Positions 8,381 to 16,446 of a stretch of 44,818 nucleotides of DNA are shown piece by piece (position 1 is the stretch's first letter; every line of letters begins with the position of its first letter). Both the position numbers and the translations under genes were made by a program. The notes under the pieces were generated by a model. It made no database searches. It was not told the origin of the DNA and saw nothing but the letters and a program-made list of their open reading frames with translations. Source of the DNA: Desulfarculaceae bacterium (GTDB taxonomy: Bacteria; Desulfobacterota; Desulfarculia; Desulfarculales; Desulfarculaceae); NCBI GenBank assembly GCA_027067385.1, contig JAMOVV010000073.1, forward strand, positions 1-44,818. The letters run 5' to 3'.

Positions 8381-9619
8381 TTATCTCGCCCTGATTATTC
8401 CAACCTCCGGGCATCCAGGACACCTGATGACCTGATATCCGCCTTGCGGACAAGGGATAAATTGATATTCACATCTTGTTCCACTAGGGATTGAAAAACC
8501 GAGCTCCCCAGGACAAAGGTCTCCCACGATGACCGGGCCGTAACACCTACCCGGTTCAGGGAACGTGGTGGCAGGAATGGGCGGTTGCTTTTTCACGCGT
8601 CGCCGGTATTCATTACACACTGCCGCACGTAGATGTTTGTTTTTAACATATTGTAATATCGCGTCCGCAACCTGCATCTTGGGTTGTGCCATAATACGAT
8701 CTAGCAATATCTTAGTCCTGAACAAACCAAACGTACGGTAAAGCCTTTCAACCGCCGCATACACCCGCCCTCTGAACTGAGGGTCATTCTGCACCTTTAT
8801 ATTGAAATCAACCTGCCGATGCATATTCCAAAAGGTAATATTAACAGGAGGGAGAGCAAACCGCTCATGCTCAGGCCGGATTTTTAAATAGCAGCGCATC
8901 GCGAAAATGTAAGCCTTGTCCAAGGCCATCATTCGCCCGATAAAATGTTTTACAATATCTTCTTTAGATTTGGCAAGAAAACCCGGCACTTCGTGGATGC
9001 GAACAAATTGCCGTAAAAAACTATGGCACTCATAGTAGCGCCTCCAATCCCGCCATTGAGATGCGTAGTGACTCGCTATATTATAGGATAACATGGCGGT
9101 CGCCCACACTAAAGCCCCCTGGGCCGCCACTTCGGAGACGCTTCCCGCCACGCCCAGTTCCGCCGCGACCTTGGGCCATAGGGATGTGAACAACTGGTTG
9201 GCCCCAAGCAGCGCGACGCCAGCGCGAACTTGTCGCCCACGGGCATAGTCGTAAGCCAATTTAGTAACATCGTATATGAAGCCTAGGTGGTAGAGAATAT
9301 TTTTACCGAACCAGGGACTTTTATCAACTATAGCATGGGCCCATCTCGGCCAAGTTGCAGGATTTCTATTGCGGAATATGGCGGCAATGGCAACACCTAC
9401 AGCGCGTTCACTCAAATGGCCAAGTTTTTGTTTGCCGGCCAGGGATAAGGATGGCTTGATAACAATATCTATAATAACACTACGCATGGTGTCTTCTTTA
9501 AAATCACCCCGGATGCCACAATTATCGGCAAAAGTACGGCGAGGTAGCGCCAATACAACCGTAACGCATACCATGACTATGACCGTTATAAAGAAAACAT
9601 TACTGCGGAATAATCTCAC
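8381..9619 (-). CDS. Secreted protein of unknown function, lower GC than neighbours
   Basis: I do not recognise this protein of about 412 residues. With the GTG at 9619 (GGGAG nine bases upstream) it begins with a clean signal peptide: short basic start, then a Val/Ile-rich core, then a cleavage-type R-T-F-A. Starts at 9646 (ATG) or 9655 (TTG) would place 9-12 extra residues before it. The mature part is mostly alpha-helical, with many Arg, Trp and Tyr residues and no recognised catalytic motif. The last 60 residues are Pro/Gly/Cys-rich, with about six cysteines, and look like a small disulfide-stabilised module. Base composition is visibly more AT-rich than the flanking genes, and it stands alone in its intergenic context, which suggests later acquisition. 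Confidence 0.75.
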   Translation of the reverse strand: MRLFRSNVFFITVIVMVCVTVVLALPRRTFADNCGIRGDFKEDTMRSVIIDIVIKPSLSLAGKQKLGHLSERAVGVAIAAIFRNRNPATWPRWAHAIVDKSPWFGKNILYHLGFIYDVTKLAYDYARGRQVRAGVALLGANQLFTSLWPKVAAELGVAGSVSEVAAQGALVWATAMLSYNIASHYASQWRDWRRYYECHSFLRQFVRIHEVPGFLAKSKEDIVKHFIGRMMALDKAYIFAMRCYLKIRPEHERFALPPVNITFWNMHRQVDFNIKVQNDPQFRGRVYAAVERLYRTFGLFRTKILLDRIMAQPKMQVADAILQYVKNKHLRAAVCNEYRRRVKKQPPIPATTFPEPGRCYGPVIVGDLCPGELGFSIPSGTRCEYQFIPCPQGGYQVIRCPGCPEVGIIRAR

Positions 9620-9785
9620 CTGATACCACTCCCATGACAACCGCATCGGCGGCAATTATTTTGTCCGGTATACTCCGCCGGTCCCATGCCCGGCCACACC
9701 GCAGGGGATGCCGTCAATTCAGCGCCGCGATCTTAATATCTCTTGCGGCCGATACTCCGGGCGCCGGCGGGAAATCACCGTGGGT

Positions 9786-10721
9786 TTAATCCAGCCCCAA
9801 TTGGGCGCGGAAGTAGTTGATGGTGGACTCAAGGCCCTCCTGCAGGTCCACCGTGGGGCTCCAGCCCAGGCAATCGCGGGCCAGGGTGATCTCGGGCTTG
9901 CGCTGGGCCGGGTCGTCCTCGGGCAGCGGCGCGAATACCAGCCGGCTCGACGAACCGGTGAGCTCCAGCACCTGTCGGGCCAGCTCCAGCATGGTGAACT
10001 CGGTGGGGTTGCCCAGGTTCACCGGCCCGGTGAAGTCTTGGGCGGCCATAGCCGCCATGAGGCCCTCGACCATGTCGCTGATGTAGCAGAAGCTGCGGGT
10101 CTGTTTACCCTCGCCGTAAATGGTCAGGTCCTGGCCCTTGAGCGCCTGGATCACGAAATTGGAGACCACCCGGCCGTCGTCGACGGCCATGGCCGGCCCG
10201 TAGGTGTTGAATATCCGCACGATGCAGATGTCCACCTGGTTCTGGCGGTGGTAGTCCATCATCAGGGTCTCGGCCAGGCGCTTGCCCTCGTCGTAGCAGG
10301 AGCGCCGGCCGATGGGGTTGACGTGGCCCCAGTAGCTCTCGGGCTGAGGATGGACCTGGGGGTCGCCGTAGACCTCGCTGGTGGAGGCCTGCAGGATGCG
10401 CGCCCCCACCCGCTTGGCCAGCCCCAACATGTTGAGGGTACCCATTACGTTGGTCTTCACCGTCTTGACCGGGTTGTACTGGTAGTGCACCGGGCTGGCC
10501 GGGCAAGCCAGGTTGTATATCTGGTCCACCTCCAGCAGGATGGGCTCCACCACGTCGTGGCGGATGAGCTCGAAGCGCGGGTCGGGCAGCAGGTCGATGA
10601 TGTTGTCTTTGGACCCGGTAAAGAAGTTGTCCAGGCACAAGACGTCGTGCCCCTGCTCCAAAAGCCGGCGCACCAGGTGTGAGCCGATAAAGCCGCCGCC
10701 GCCGGTAACCAGTACCCTCAT
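9786..10721 (-). CDS. UDP-glucuronate decarboxylase-type SDR (UDP-xylose synthase)
   Basis: This 311-residue extended short-chain dehydrogenase has the NAD-binding G7-x2-G10-x2-G13 motif and catalytic Y143-D-E-G-K147. The stretch Y-N-L-A-C-P-A-S-P near residue 70 and the R-R-S-C-Y-D-E-G-K block are characteristic of UDP-glucuronate decarboxylases, which convert UDP-glucuronate to UDP-xylose. A UDP-glucose or GDP-mannose 4,6-dehydratase would normally show a different loop. The start codon shares one base with the rmlD stop (TGATG), so the two are translationally coupled. The product would feed surface-polysaccharide synthesis together with the dTDP-sugar genes. Glycosyltransferases are not present in this window. 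Confidence 0.87.
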   Translation of the reverse strand: MRVLVTGGGGFIGSHLVRRLLEQGHDVLCLDNFFTGSKDNIIDLLPDPRFELIRHDVVEPILLEVDQIYNLACPASPVHYQYNPVKTVKTNVMGTLNMLGLAKRVGARILQASTSEVYGDPQVHPQPESYWGHVNPIGRRSCYDEGKRLAETLMMDYHRQNQVDICIVRIFNTYGPAMAVDDGRVVSNFVIQALKGQDLTIYGEGKQTRSFCYISDMVEGLMAAMAAQDFTGPVNLGNPTEFTMLELARQVLELTGSSSRLVFAPLPEDDPAQRKPEITLARDCLGWSPTVDLQEGLESTINYFRAQLGLD

Positions 10722-11590
10722 CAGTCGTTGTCCCCCTCTGGTTTTACCCCCAAGTGACGGGCCAAGGCGTCGGTCCAGGCGGGCAGCCCGGCCGGGTACA
10801 CCCGCCGCAAGCGCCGGCAGTCCAAGACCGAGTATTCCGGCCGCCGGGCCGGCAGGCCCAGCTCCCGGCTGTCCACCGGCTCCGCCAGGGCCGGGTCCAG
10901 GCCGGCCAGCTCCAGGGCCCGGACCACCAGGCCGAAGCGCGACACCTGTCCCTGGTTCACCAGGTGCAGGATGCCGGTGACCCGCCGCCGGGCCAGCTCC
11001 AGCAACACCGGGGCCAGGTCCCGGCTGTAGCTGGGGCTACCCACCTGGTCGGTCACCACCCGCAGTTTCTCTCCCCGGCGCGCCCGCGCCAGCATTTTAT
11101 CGACCATGGTGGGCTTGGCCGGTCCAAATACCCAGGCCACGCGCACCACCAGGCACTGGTCCCAGGCCGCGGCCGCCCGCCTCTCCCCGGCCAGCTTGGA
11201 GCGGCCGTAGTGGTTCAGCGGGGCCGGCGGGTCGCTCTCGCTGATGGGCCGGCGGTGACCCGGGCCAAAGACGAAGTCGGTGGACAGGTGCACCAGGTGG
11301 GCCCCCACCCGGGCGCAGGCTGCGGCCAGGGCCTCGGGTCCCGCGGCGTTGACGGCCATGGCCAGCTCGGGCTGGGACTCGCAGGCGTCCACGTCGGTGA
11401 AGCCGGCGCAGTTGATCACCGCCGCCGGCCGGGTGCGCTCCAGCAGCCGCTGCATACTGCGGGGCCGGGTGAGATCGAACTCCCGGCGTCCCCCGGCCGG
11501 GGCGAGATACCGCCCGCCGCTGGCGGCCATCACCGCCCGGCCCACCAGCCCGGTGTGGCCCAGGACCAGAACCTTGTCAGCGGCCATCAT
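10721..11590 (-). CDS. rmlD: dTDP-4-dehydrorhamnose reductase
   Basis: This 289-residue SDR has the nucleotide-binding G11-H-T-G14-L-V-G17 motif and catalytic Y128-G-R-S-K132. The segments [15 protein letters not shown] and V-R-V-A-W-V-F-G are hallmarks of RmlD. It reduces dTDP-4-keto-rhamnose to dTDP-L-rhamnose using NAD(P)H. It overlaps rmlB by 14 bases and the downstream decarboxylase by one base, a strongly coupled operon. RmlA and RmlC, needed for the complete pathway, are not in the window, so they must be encoded elsewhere or this RmlD works on another dTDP-4-keto sugar. Confidence 0.9.
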   Translation of the reverse strand: MMAADKVLVLGHTGLVGRAVMAASGGRYLAPAGGRREFDLTRPRSMQRLLERTRPAAVINCAGFTDVDACESQPELAMAVNAAGPEALAAACARVGAHLVHLSTDFVFGPGHRRPISESDPPAPLNHYGRSKLAGERRAAAAWDQCLVVRVAWVFGPAKPTMVDKMLARARRGEKLRVVTDQVGSPSYSRDLAPVLLELARRRVTGILHLVNQGQVSRFGLVVRALELAGLDPALAEPVDSRELGLPARRPEYSVLDCRRLRRVYPAGLPAWTDALARHLGVKPEGDND

Positions 11591-12629
11591 ACATCTTTTG
11601 GTAATACTCCCGGTAGGCGCCGGAAGTCACCGCCCGGCACCACTCGGGGTTGTCCACGTACCACCCGATGGTGTCGGCCAGGCCGTCTTTGAAGTTCACC
11701 CGGGGGGCGAAGCCCAGCTCCTGCACCAGGCGGGAGGTGTCCAGGGCGTAGCGCCGGTCGTGGCCCGGCCGGTCGTTCACATGCTTGATCAGCCCCATCA
11801 TCTCCTGGGGCGGCCGCCCAGCGCGCTCGGCCACCAGGGCCAGGACCAGGCGTACCACCTCCAGGTTGGAGCGTTGGCTGTCGGCCCCCACGTTGTAGAC
11901 CCGGCCGGGCGCGCCGCCGCGCAGCACCAGGTCGTGAGCCCGGCAGTTGTCGCTGACGTGTATCCAGTCGCGCACGTGGCGGCCGTCACCGTACAGGGGC
12001 AGCTCGCGGCCGGCCAGGGCGTTTAGGATCATCAAGGGAATGAGCTTTTCCGGGAACTGGTTGGGGCCGTAGTTGTTGCAGCTACGGGTGATCATCACCG
12101 GCAGGCCGTAGGTGTGATAGTAGGCCAGGGCCAGGTGGTCGGCGGCCGCCTTGGAGGCGCTGTAAGGACTGCGCGGGGCCAGGGGCCAGTCTTCGTCAAA
12201 GCGGCGGGGGTCATCCAGCTCCAGGGCGCCGTAGACCTCGTCGGTGGAGACCAGCACCAGGCGCCGGTCCTGCCGGCCCGACCAAGCCCGGCGGGCCGCC
12301 TCCAGCAGGGTCTGGGCGCCCCACAGGTTGGTGCGCATAAACGCCTGGGGATCGTCGATGGAGCGGTCCACGTGGGTCTGGGCCGCGAAATGCACCACCG
12401 CCTCGGCCTGGTCCACCAGTTGGGCCACCAACGCGTCGTCGGTGACATCGCCCTTAACGAACCGGTAGCGCCGGGCCTGCTCCTCCGGTAGGTCGGCCAG
12501 GTTGGCCAGGTTGCCGGCATAGGTGAGCGCGTCGAGGTTTAGCACCTCGTCGTCGGTGTGGTGGGCCAGGATATGGCGCACAAAGTGGGACCCGATGAAA
12601 CCCGCTGCGCCCGTTACCAGAATACGCAA
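11577..12629 (-). CDS. rmlB: dTDP-glucose 4,6-dehydratase
   Basis: This 350-residue extended SDR has the G7-A-A-G10-F-I-G13 cofactor motif, the T129-D130-E131 catalytic triad region of the dehydratase, and Y156-S-A-S-K160. The D-A-L-T-Y-A-G-N-L motif after the first strand and the N-N-Y-G-P-N-Q-F-P-E-K-L-I-P stretch are typical of RmlB. It converts dTDP-glucose to dTDP-4-keto-6-deoxyglucose. It is the first gene of a three-gene operon preceded by a good promoter at 12677-12705. The length is normal for the family. Confidence 0.94.
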   Translation of the reverse strand: MRILVTGAAGFIGSHFVRHILAHHTDDEVLNLDALTYAGNLANLADLPEEQARRYRFVKGDVTDDALVAQLVDQAEAVVHFAAQTHVDRSIDDPQAFMRTNLWGAQTLLEAARRAWSGRQDRRLVLVSTDEVYGALELDDPRRFDEDWPLAPRSPYSASKAAADHLALAYYHTYGLPVMITRSCNNYGPNQFPEKLIPLMILNALAGRELPLYGDGRHVRDWIHVSDNCRAHDLVLRGGAPGRVYNVGADSQRSNLEVVRLVLALVAERAGRPPQEMMGLIKHVNDRPGHDRRYALDTSRLVQELGFAPRVNFKDGLADTIGWYVDNPEWCRAVTSGAYREYYQKMYDGR

Positions 12630-12676
12630 GCTAACTCCCCTGCTTAACGGTAAAAAACCCTTACCGGCGCCGGCTG

Positions 12677-12705
12677 ATTATCCCAAAGGGGACCGGCCAA
12701 GTCAA
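12677..12705 (-). promoter_or_regulatory. Promoter for the rmlB-rmlD-decarboxylase operon
   Basis: On the minus strand, TTGACT (12705-12700) and GATAAT (12682-12677) are separated by exactly 17 bp, matching five of six positions in each hexamer. Transcription would begin near 12670, about 40 nt before the rmlB ATG. This is the best promoter match I found in the window. Confidence 0.65.
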
Positions 12706-12715
12706 GATTGCCCGG

Positions 12716-12744
12716 TTGCCGCGACCCCGGGCCTGTGCTAGAAA
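12716..12744 (+). promoter_or_regulatory. Candidate promoter for the mini-protein/cupin pair
   Basis: TTGCCG (12716-12721) and TAGAAA (12739-12744) are 17 bp apart on the plus strand, each with four matches to consensus. It is divergent from, and about 10 bp away from, the rmlB promoter, with a start expected about 20 nt before the 12772 ATG. The match is moderate. Confidence 0.35.
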
Positions 12745-12771
12745 AAAGTTTATCCCTCAGCAGGAGACCTC

Positions 12772-12984
12772 ATGGAGCAACAGGATCATTGCCATTATCA
12801 CCCCGAGAGGCCCTCGGTGGTCAACTGCCAAAAAATGGGCTACGGGCTCTGCCAGCACTGCCTGGAGCACGACCCCCAGTGCGCCCAGCCCCGGCAACAC
12901 TGCAAGTTCCGCGAACAATGCGTTATCTTCTTTAGATACAAAGAGGCCCGGCGCCAACGGGCCAGAGCGGGAGATATGTCATGA
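12772..12984 (+). CDS. Cys/His-rich mini-protein, probable zinc binder
   Basis: This 70-residue protein has seven cysteines (positions 7, 19, 27, 30, 37, 44, 50) and several nearby histidines (6, 8, 10, 29, 33, 43), followed by a basic tail. The C-x-x-H ... C ... C-x-x-C ... H spacing resembles a B-box-like zinc finger, so metal binding is a reasonable inference. I know of no assigned function. The start has AGGAG five bases upstream. Its stop overlaps the start of the cupin gene (ATGA), so the two proteins are made together and may act together. Confidence 0.8.
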   Translation: MEQQDHCHYHPERPSVVNCQKMGYGLCQHCLEHDPQCAQPRQHCKFREQCVIFFRYKEARRQRARAGDMS

Positions 12985-13322
12985 GCCAAAAGCAGCCAGA
13001 CTACGCCGAGTTCATCAAGGCCCTGCCCCAGCCCGATATCCCTTTTGAAGGGGTGGAGGCCCACCTGCTCGCCGCCCCCCAGGCCCAGGCGGTCTTTTTT
13101 TCGCTGCCGGCCGGGGCTTCGGTGCCGCCGCACAGCCACTGCGCCCAGTGGGGTATCGTGGTCGACGGCGAGCTGGAGTTGACCATCGGTGGAGCGACCC
13201 GGACCCTGCGCCGGGGCGACACCTACCACATCGCCGACGGCGAGGAACACAGCGCCCGGGTCATCACCCGCTGCTTGGCCATCGACGTCTTCGACGACCC
13301 CAACCGCTACCAGGCCAAATAA
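12981..13322 (+). CDS. Single-domain cupin
   Basis: This 113-residue protein is one conserved cupin barrel. Motif 1 is P-P-H51-S-H53-C-A-Q57-W-G, and motif 2 ends in H90 after a G-D-T-Y-H-I turn. Three metal-binding histidines are present, and the usual third ligand position of motif 1 is Gln57. It is small and cytoplasmic with no second domain, so it could be a dioxygenase-like enzyme, an isomerase or a ligand sensor. The start overlaps the previous stop by four bases. Physical coupling to a Cys/His-rich mini-protein is the main clue to its role. Confidence 0.87.
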   Translation: MSQKQPDYAEFIKALPQPDIPFEGVEAHLLAAPQAQAVFFSLPAGASVPPHSHCAQWGIVVDGELELTIGGATRTLRRGDTYHIADGEEHSARVITRCLAIDVFDDPNRYQAK

Positions 13323-13723
13323 AGCCCTTGCCGCGGACCGCAAACGGGCCGCACCCCCCCGCCAGGGCCCGGTGGGCTACGTCCCTGCTGACGGTCGCGA
13401 GGCAAAAGCAGAGGGCTTTCTAGCCCGGCAACTGTGCCGAAATACCATGGTCTTACCGAGGGCTCCGGCCGGTGCGGTGTGGCCCGCCTTGACTTTCCAT
13501 CACCAAACAACAAGACAATCAGCATGTTACGCCTGCCGTACCGGCAAAGGCGCCGGACGGCCAAGTTTTCCTGCAATATGTTACCGGCCTGGAGGACTTG
13601 TTCTCACTATGTTTCTATAATGGGACTTGCGCTCAATTTTTTGTTGCTATATAGTGGAAAATATGTACGGCGTCAAAAATAGCGCATCGGTTAGAACATG
13701 GCTTTTACCGGGATTAGGCGCAA
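13323..13723 (+). other. 401-bp intergenic region upstream of the diguanylate cyclase
   Basis: No convincing gene lies here. The first 170 bp are GC-rich with short self-complementary elements, for example GGGC/GCCC around 13414-13428 and CGGCA/TGCCG around 13428-13441. The remainder turns AT-rich. A perfect TATAAT (13616-13621) lies about 100 bp before the PAS-GGDEF start, but no good -35 box is at the right distance. The folded part contains words reminiscent of c-di-GMP riboswitches but not their ordered core. Confidence 0.5.
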
Positions 13724-14707
13724 ATGAAGTTGCAAAGCCAACAGGACAATCGTCAGGAATCCCTTCACGAAGAACAGTTCCTGGCCAGCAAGGAGTATTT
13801 CCAAAACCTGGTATCGCTGTGCCCGGATGCTATCGTAGGTATCGCCCGTGACGGCACCATCATATTATTCAACGAGGCCGCCGAACGTCTAAGCGGCTTC
13901 AGCGCCCGGGAAGTAATCAACCGGGTTAACATCGGCAACCTGTTTTACAAATCCATGGACGACGCCCGTGAGCTGAAGCGCAAGATATACTCGGACGACT
14001 ACGGCGGTCCCGGCTGCCTGGACGAGTTGGAGATCGAGATACGACACCGCTCCGGCCACCGGGTTCCCATCCGTTTGTCGGCTACCCTGCTCTTTGAAAA
14101 CGGTAAAGAAGTGGGCAGCGTGGGCTTTTTCCACGACCTGAGCCTGCGCAAGCAAATGGAGCGCGAGCTGCGCCAACTCTCCATCACCTGCAGCCTCACC
14201 AGCCTCTACAACCGGCGTCATTTTTACTGCGTGGTGAGCGATGAGATTCGGCGCAGTGAACGTTACGGCCGGCCGCTTAGCCTCGTCTATTTCGACCTGG
14301 ACCATTTCAAGCCGTTCAACGACACTTTAGGCCACCAGGAAGGGGACAACGTACTGCGCCTGGTAGCTACCTGCGCCAGCCAATCGTTCCGGTCCCACGA
14401 CCACCTTTTCCGCATGGGCGGTGACGAGTTCGTGGTACTAATGGTGGAAACCGCCATCGCCCGGGCGGTGAAGGCCGCCGAGCGTTTCCGGTTGAATTTC
14501 AACCGGCAATGGGCCAAGGTCATGCCGGCCCACAAGAGCAATAACGTCAAGCCAGTGACCATCAGCCTGGGGGTGGCCCAGTTGGTGGAAGGTGAACGGC
14601 ACGACGGGCTTTTAAAGCGGGCCGACCTGGCCATGTACGAAGCCAAGAGAGCCGGTGGTGATCGCCTGGTCCGCGCCGCCTCCAGCATCGGCCATCACGA
14701 ACCCTGA
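13724..14707 (+). CDS. PAS-GGDEF diguanylate cyclase
   Basis: This 327-residue cytoplasmic protein has a PAS domain (about 25-145) followed by a GGDEF domain (about 155-320). The active-site loop is intact (G232-G-D-E-F236), and an inhibitory-site RxxD (R223-S-H-D226) sits exactly five residues before it. The protein should therefore make cyclic-di-GMP and be product-inhibited. There are no transmembrane helices and no EAL domain. The PAS domain presumably senses a small ligand or redox state; no heme or flavin ligand is obvious. It ends about 36 nt before the secreted phosphoesterase gene, so co-transcription is possible, but a functional link is not evident. Confidence 0.92.
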   Translation: MKLQSQQDNRQESLHEEQFLASKEYFQNLVSLCPDAIVGIARDGTIILFNEAAERLSGFSAREVINRVNIGNLFYKSMDDARELKRKIYSDDYGGPGCLDELEIEIRHRSGHRVPIRLSATLLFENGKEVGSVGFFHDLSLRKQMERELRQLSITCSLTSLYNRRHFYCVVSDEIRRSERYGRPLSLVYFDLDHFKPFNDTLGHQEGDNVLRLVATCASQSFRSHDHLFRMGGDEFVVLMVETAIARAVKAAERFRLNFNRQWAKVMPAHKSNNVKPVTISLGVAQLVEGERHDGLLKRADLAMYEAKRAGGDRLVRAASSIGHHEP

Positions 14708-14743
14708 TAACCGCAACCCGATTATTTGCACTTGGAGCGAAGC

Positions 14744-16369
14744 ATGAGACCAGCCGCCTGGCCCAGGACCATGCTGTTGGTTCTACTGGTTAGTCTGTGG
14801 GCCGCCGTGGCCGAGGCCGCGCCCCGGTCGATCATCTTCCTCACCACCTCGGACCTGCAAAGCCAACTGGAGCCCTACGTCATCACCCTGCGCGCCGGCG
14901 GGAAAACCCGCAAGGTGCGCGCCGGCGGCATGGCCCGCCTGGCCGCGGTGATCAAGGCGGTAAAGGCGGCCCATCCCGACCGGGTCCTGGCGGTGACCAC
15001 CGGCGACGACCTCATGGGCAAGTACTTCATGACCTTCAAGGGCCAGGCCACTTACCGGGTGCTAACCGCCGCCGGCATCGACCTGGGCACCCTGGGCAAC
15101 CACGAGTTCGACCTGGGGGTCAAGGTCCTGGGCCGCGGCCTGGGCTACCTGGGCTACCGCCTGGTGGTGAGCAACATGATCGCCTCGGGGCCGGACCATC
15201 CCCTGGCCCGGCACTACCGCGACCACCTTATCATCACCCGGAGCGGGGTGAAGATCGGCTTCTTCGGGCTGATGACCCCGGACTTGGTGTCCATCGCCAA
15301 GACCGGCTCCCACATCCGGGTGAAGCAGGACCTGGCCGCCACGGCCCGCCGCCGCATCAAGCTGCTGCGCTCCCAGGGGGCCCAACTGGTGGTGGCCCTC
15401 ACCCACATCGGCCTGGACCAGGACAAGTACCTGGCCAGCCGGGTAGCCGGCCTGGACGTGATCCTCGGCGCGCACAGCCACGACCTGCTGTTGGCCGGCC
15501 AGGAGGCGGTGGTCCAGCGCCCGGACGGCGGGCGCTGCATCATCGTGCAGACCGGCACCCGGGGCGCCTACCTGGGCCGGCTGTACCTGGACTGCGACGG
15601 CGGCCGGGTGGTCTCCTACCGTTGGGACCCCTTGCTGCTGGACGCCAAGATAAAGCCCGATCCCCAGGTGACCGCCTTGATAGATGGCTACCGGGCCAAG
15701 CTGCCGCCGGCCCGGGTGCTGGCCAAGTTGGCCCATCCACTGGACTGTCGCTCGGCCACGGTGCGCGGCGGCGAGGCCCCGGTGGGCGATATCGTGTGCG
15801 ACATCATGCGCTATCGCACCGGCGCCGACGTGGCCCTGCAAAACGGCGGCGGCATCCGGGGCAACCGGATCATTCCGGCCGGCCCCCTCACCACCGACGA
15901 CGTGGCCACCATGTTCCCCTTTGGCAACAGCATCACCCTGCTCAGGATCGAGGGCCGCTATATCCGCCTGGCCCTGGAGTGGGGGGTGTCGGCCCTGCCG
16001 GACAAGAGCGGGCGCTTTCTGCAGGTCTCGGGGCTGCGCTACTGGGTGAACCCCAGGGCGACGGCCATGCGCATCAAGAAGGGCCCCGACGGCAAGGCCA
16101 TCGGCGTGGCCCGCCCGGGCGAGCGGGTGACCAAGGTGTTGGTCTCCGACCGCCGGGGAGGCTGGGTTCCCCTGGATGACCGCAAGGTCTACAGCGTGGC
16201 CACTAACACCTACCTGGCCGCCGGCGGCGACGGCTACTTCATGCTGGGCCGCGCCCAAAAGCGCCGCAACACCTACCTGTCGTTAAAGAGCCTGGTGGAG
16301 TCGGTGCTGGCCGCTGGCCACCAACCCAAGGCCGCCGGCCAGGGCCGTATCATCTTTGTCGGAAAATAG
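14744..16369 (+). CDS. Secreted 5'-nucleotidase/UshA-like metallophosphoesterase
   Basis: This 541-residue protein has a signal peptide (hydrophobic 10-22, cleavage near A-E-A-A). The N-terminal calcineurin-like domain shows S-D37-L-Q39, T-T-G-D88-D, G-N-H-E-F-D (118-123), T-H and G-A-H-S-H. The C-terminal 5'-nucleotidase domain shows the substrate motif N-G-G-G-I-R. It probably hydrolyses phosphate from nucleotides or related phosphoesters in the periplasm. The first motif has Gln39 where UshA has a metal-binding His, a substitution seen in some relatives. I chose the ATG at 14744 because GGAG lies about six bases upstream. A TTG at 14726 would add six residues. Confidence 0.9.
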   Translation: MRPAAWPRTMLLVLLVSLWAAVAEAAPRSIIFLTTSDLQSQLEPYVITLRAGGKTRKVRAGGMARLAAVIKAVKAAHPDRVLAVTTGDDLMGKYFMTFKGQATYRVLTAAGIDLGTLGNHEFDLGVKVLGRGLGYLGYRLVVSNMIASGPDHPLARHYRDHLIITRSGVKIGFFGLMTPDLVSIAKTGSHIRVKQDLAATARRRIKLLRSQGAQLVVALTHIGLDQDKYLASRVAGLDVILGAHSHDLLLAGQEAVVQRPDGGRCIIVQTGTRGAYLGRLYLDCDGGRVVSYRWDPLLLDAKIKPDPQVTALIDGYRAKLPPARVLAKLAHPLDCRSATVRGGEAPVGDIVCDIMRYRTGADVALQNGGGIRGNRIIPAGPLTTDDVATMFPFGNSITLLRIEGRYIRLALEWGVSALPDKSGRFLQVSGLRYWVNPRATAMRIKKGPDGKAIGVARPGERVTKVLVSDRRGGWVPLDDRKVYSVATNTYLAAGGDGYFMLGRAQKRRNTYLSLKSLVESVLAAGHQPKAAGQGRIIFVGK

Positions 16370-16397
16370 GACGGACCGTCCCCCCGGGACGACGGTC

Positions 16398-16446
16398 GCC
16401 CGCCTCCCGATGGGTGGTTTTTAAGCCGCCGCGGCCGTGGCGGTTT
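16398..16446. terminator. Terminator region between convergent genes
   Basis: Two hairpins lie between the phosphoesterase (plus) and the SAM methyltransferase (minus). The first, CCGCC/GGTGG (16400-16417), is followed by five T on the plus strand. The second pairs CCGCC (16426-16430) with GGCGG (16439-16443). It is flanked by TTTT on the plus strand and, read on the minus strand, by CTTAAAAA, so it could serve both directions. Stems are short but GC-rich. Confidence 0.55.

Noticed and set aside
13395-13470. Possible c-di-GMP (GEMM) riboswitch before the diguanylate cyclase
   Set aside because: Words such as GGCAAAAGC and TTACCGAGGGC recall the class I core, but the ordered GCACAGGGCAA ... 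GACGCAAAGCC elements are not present.
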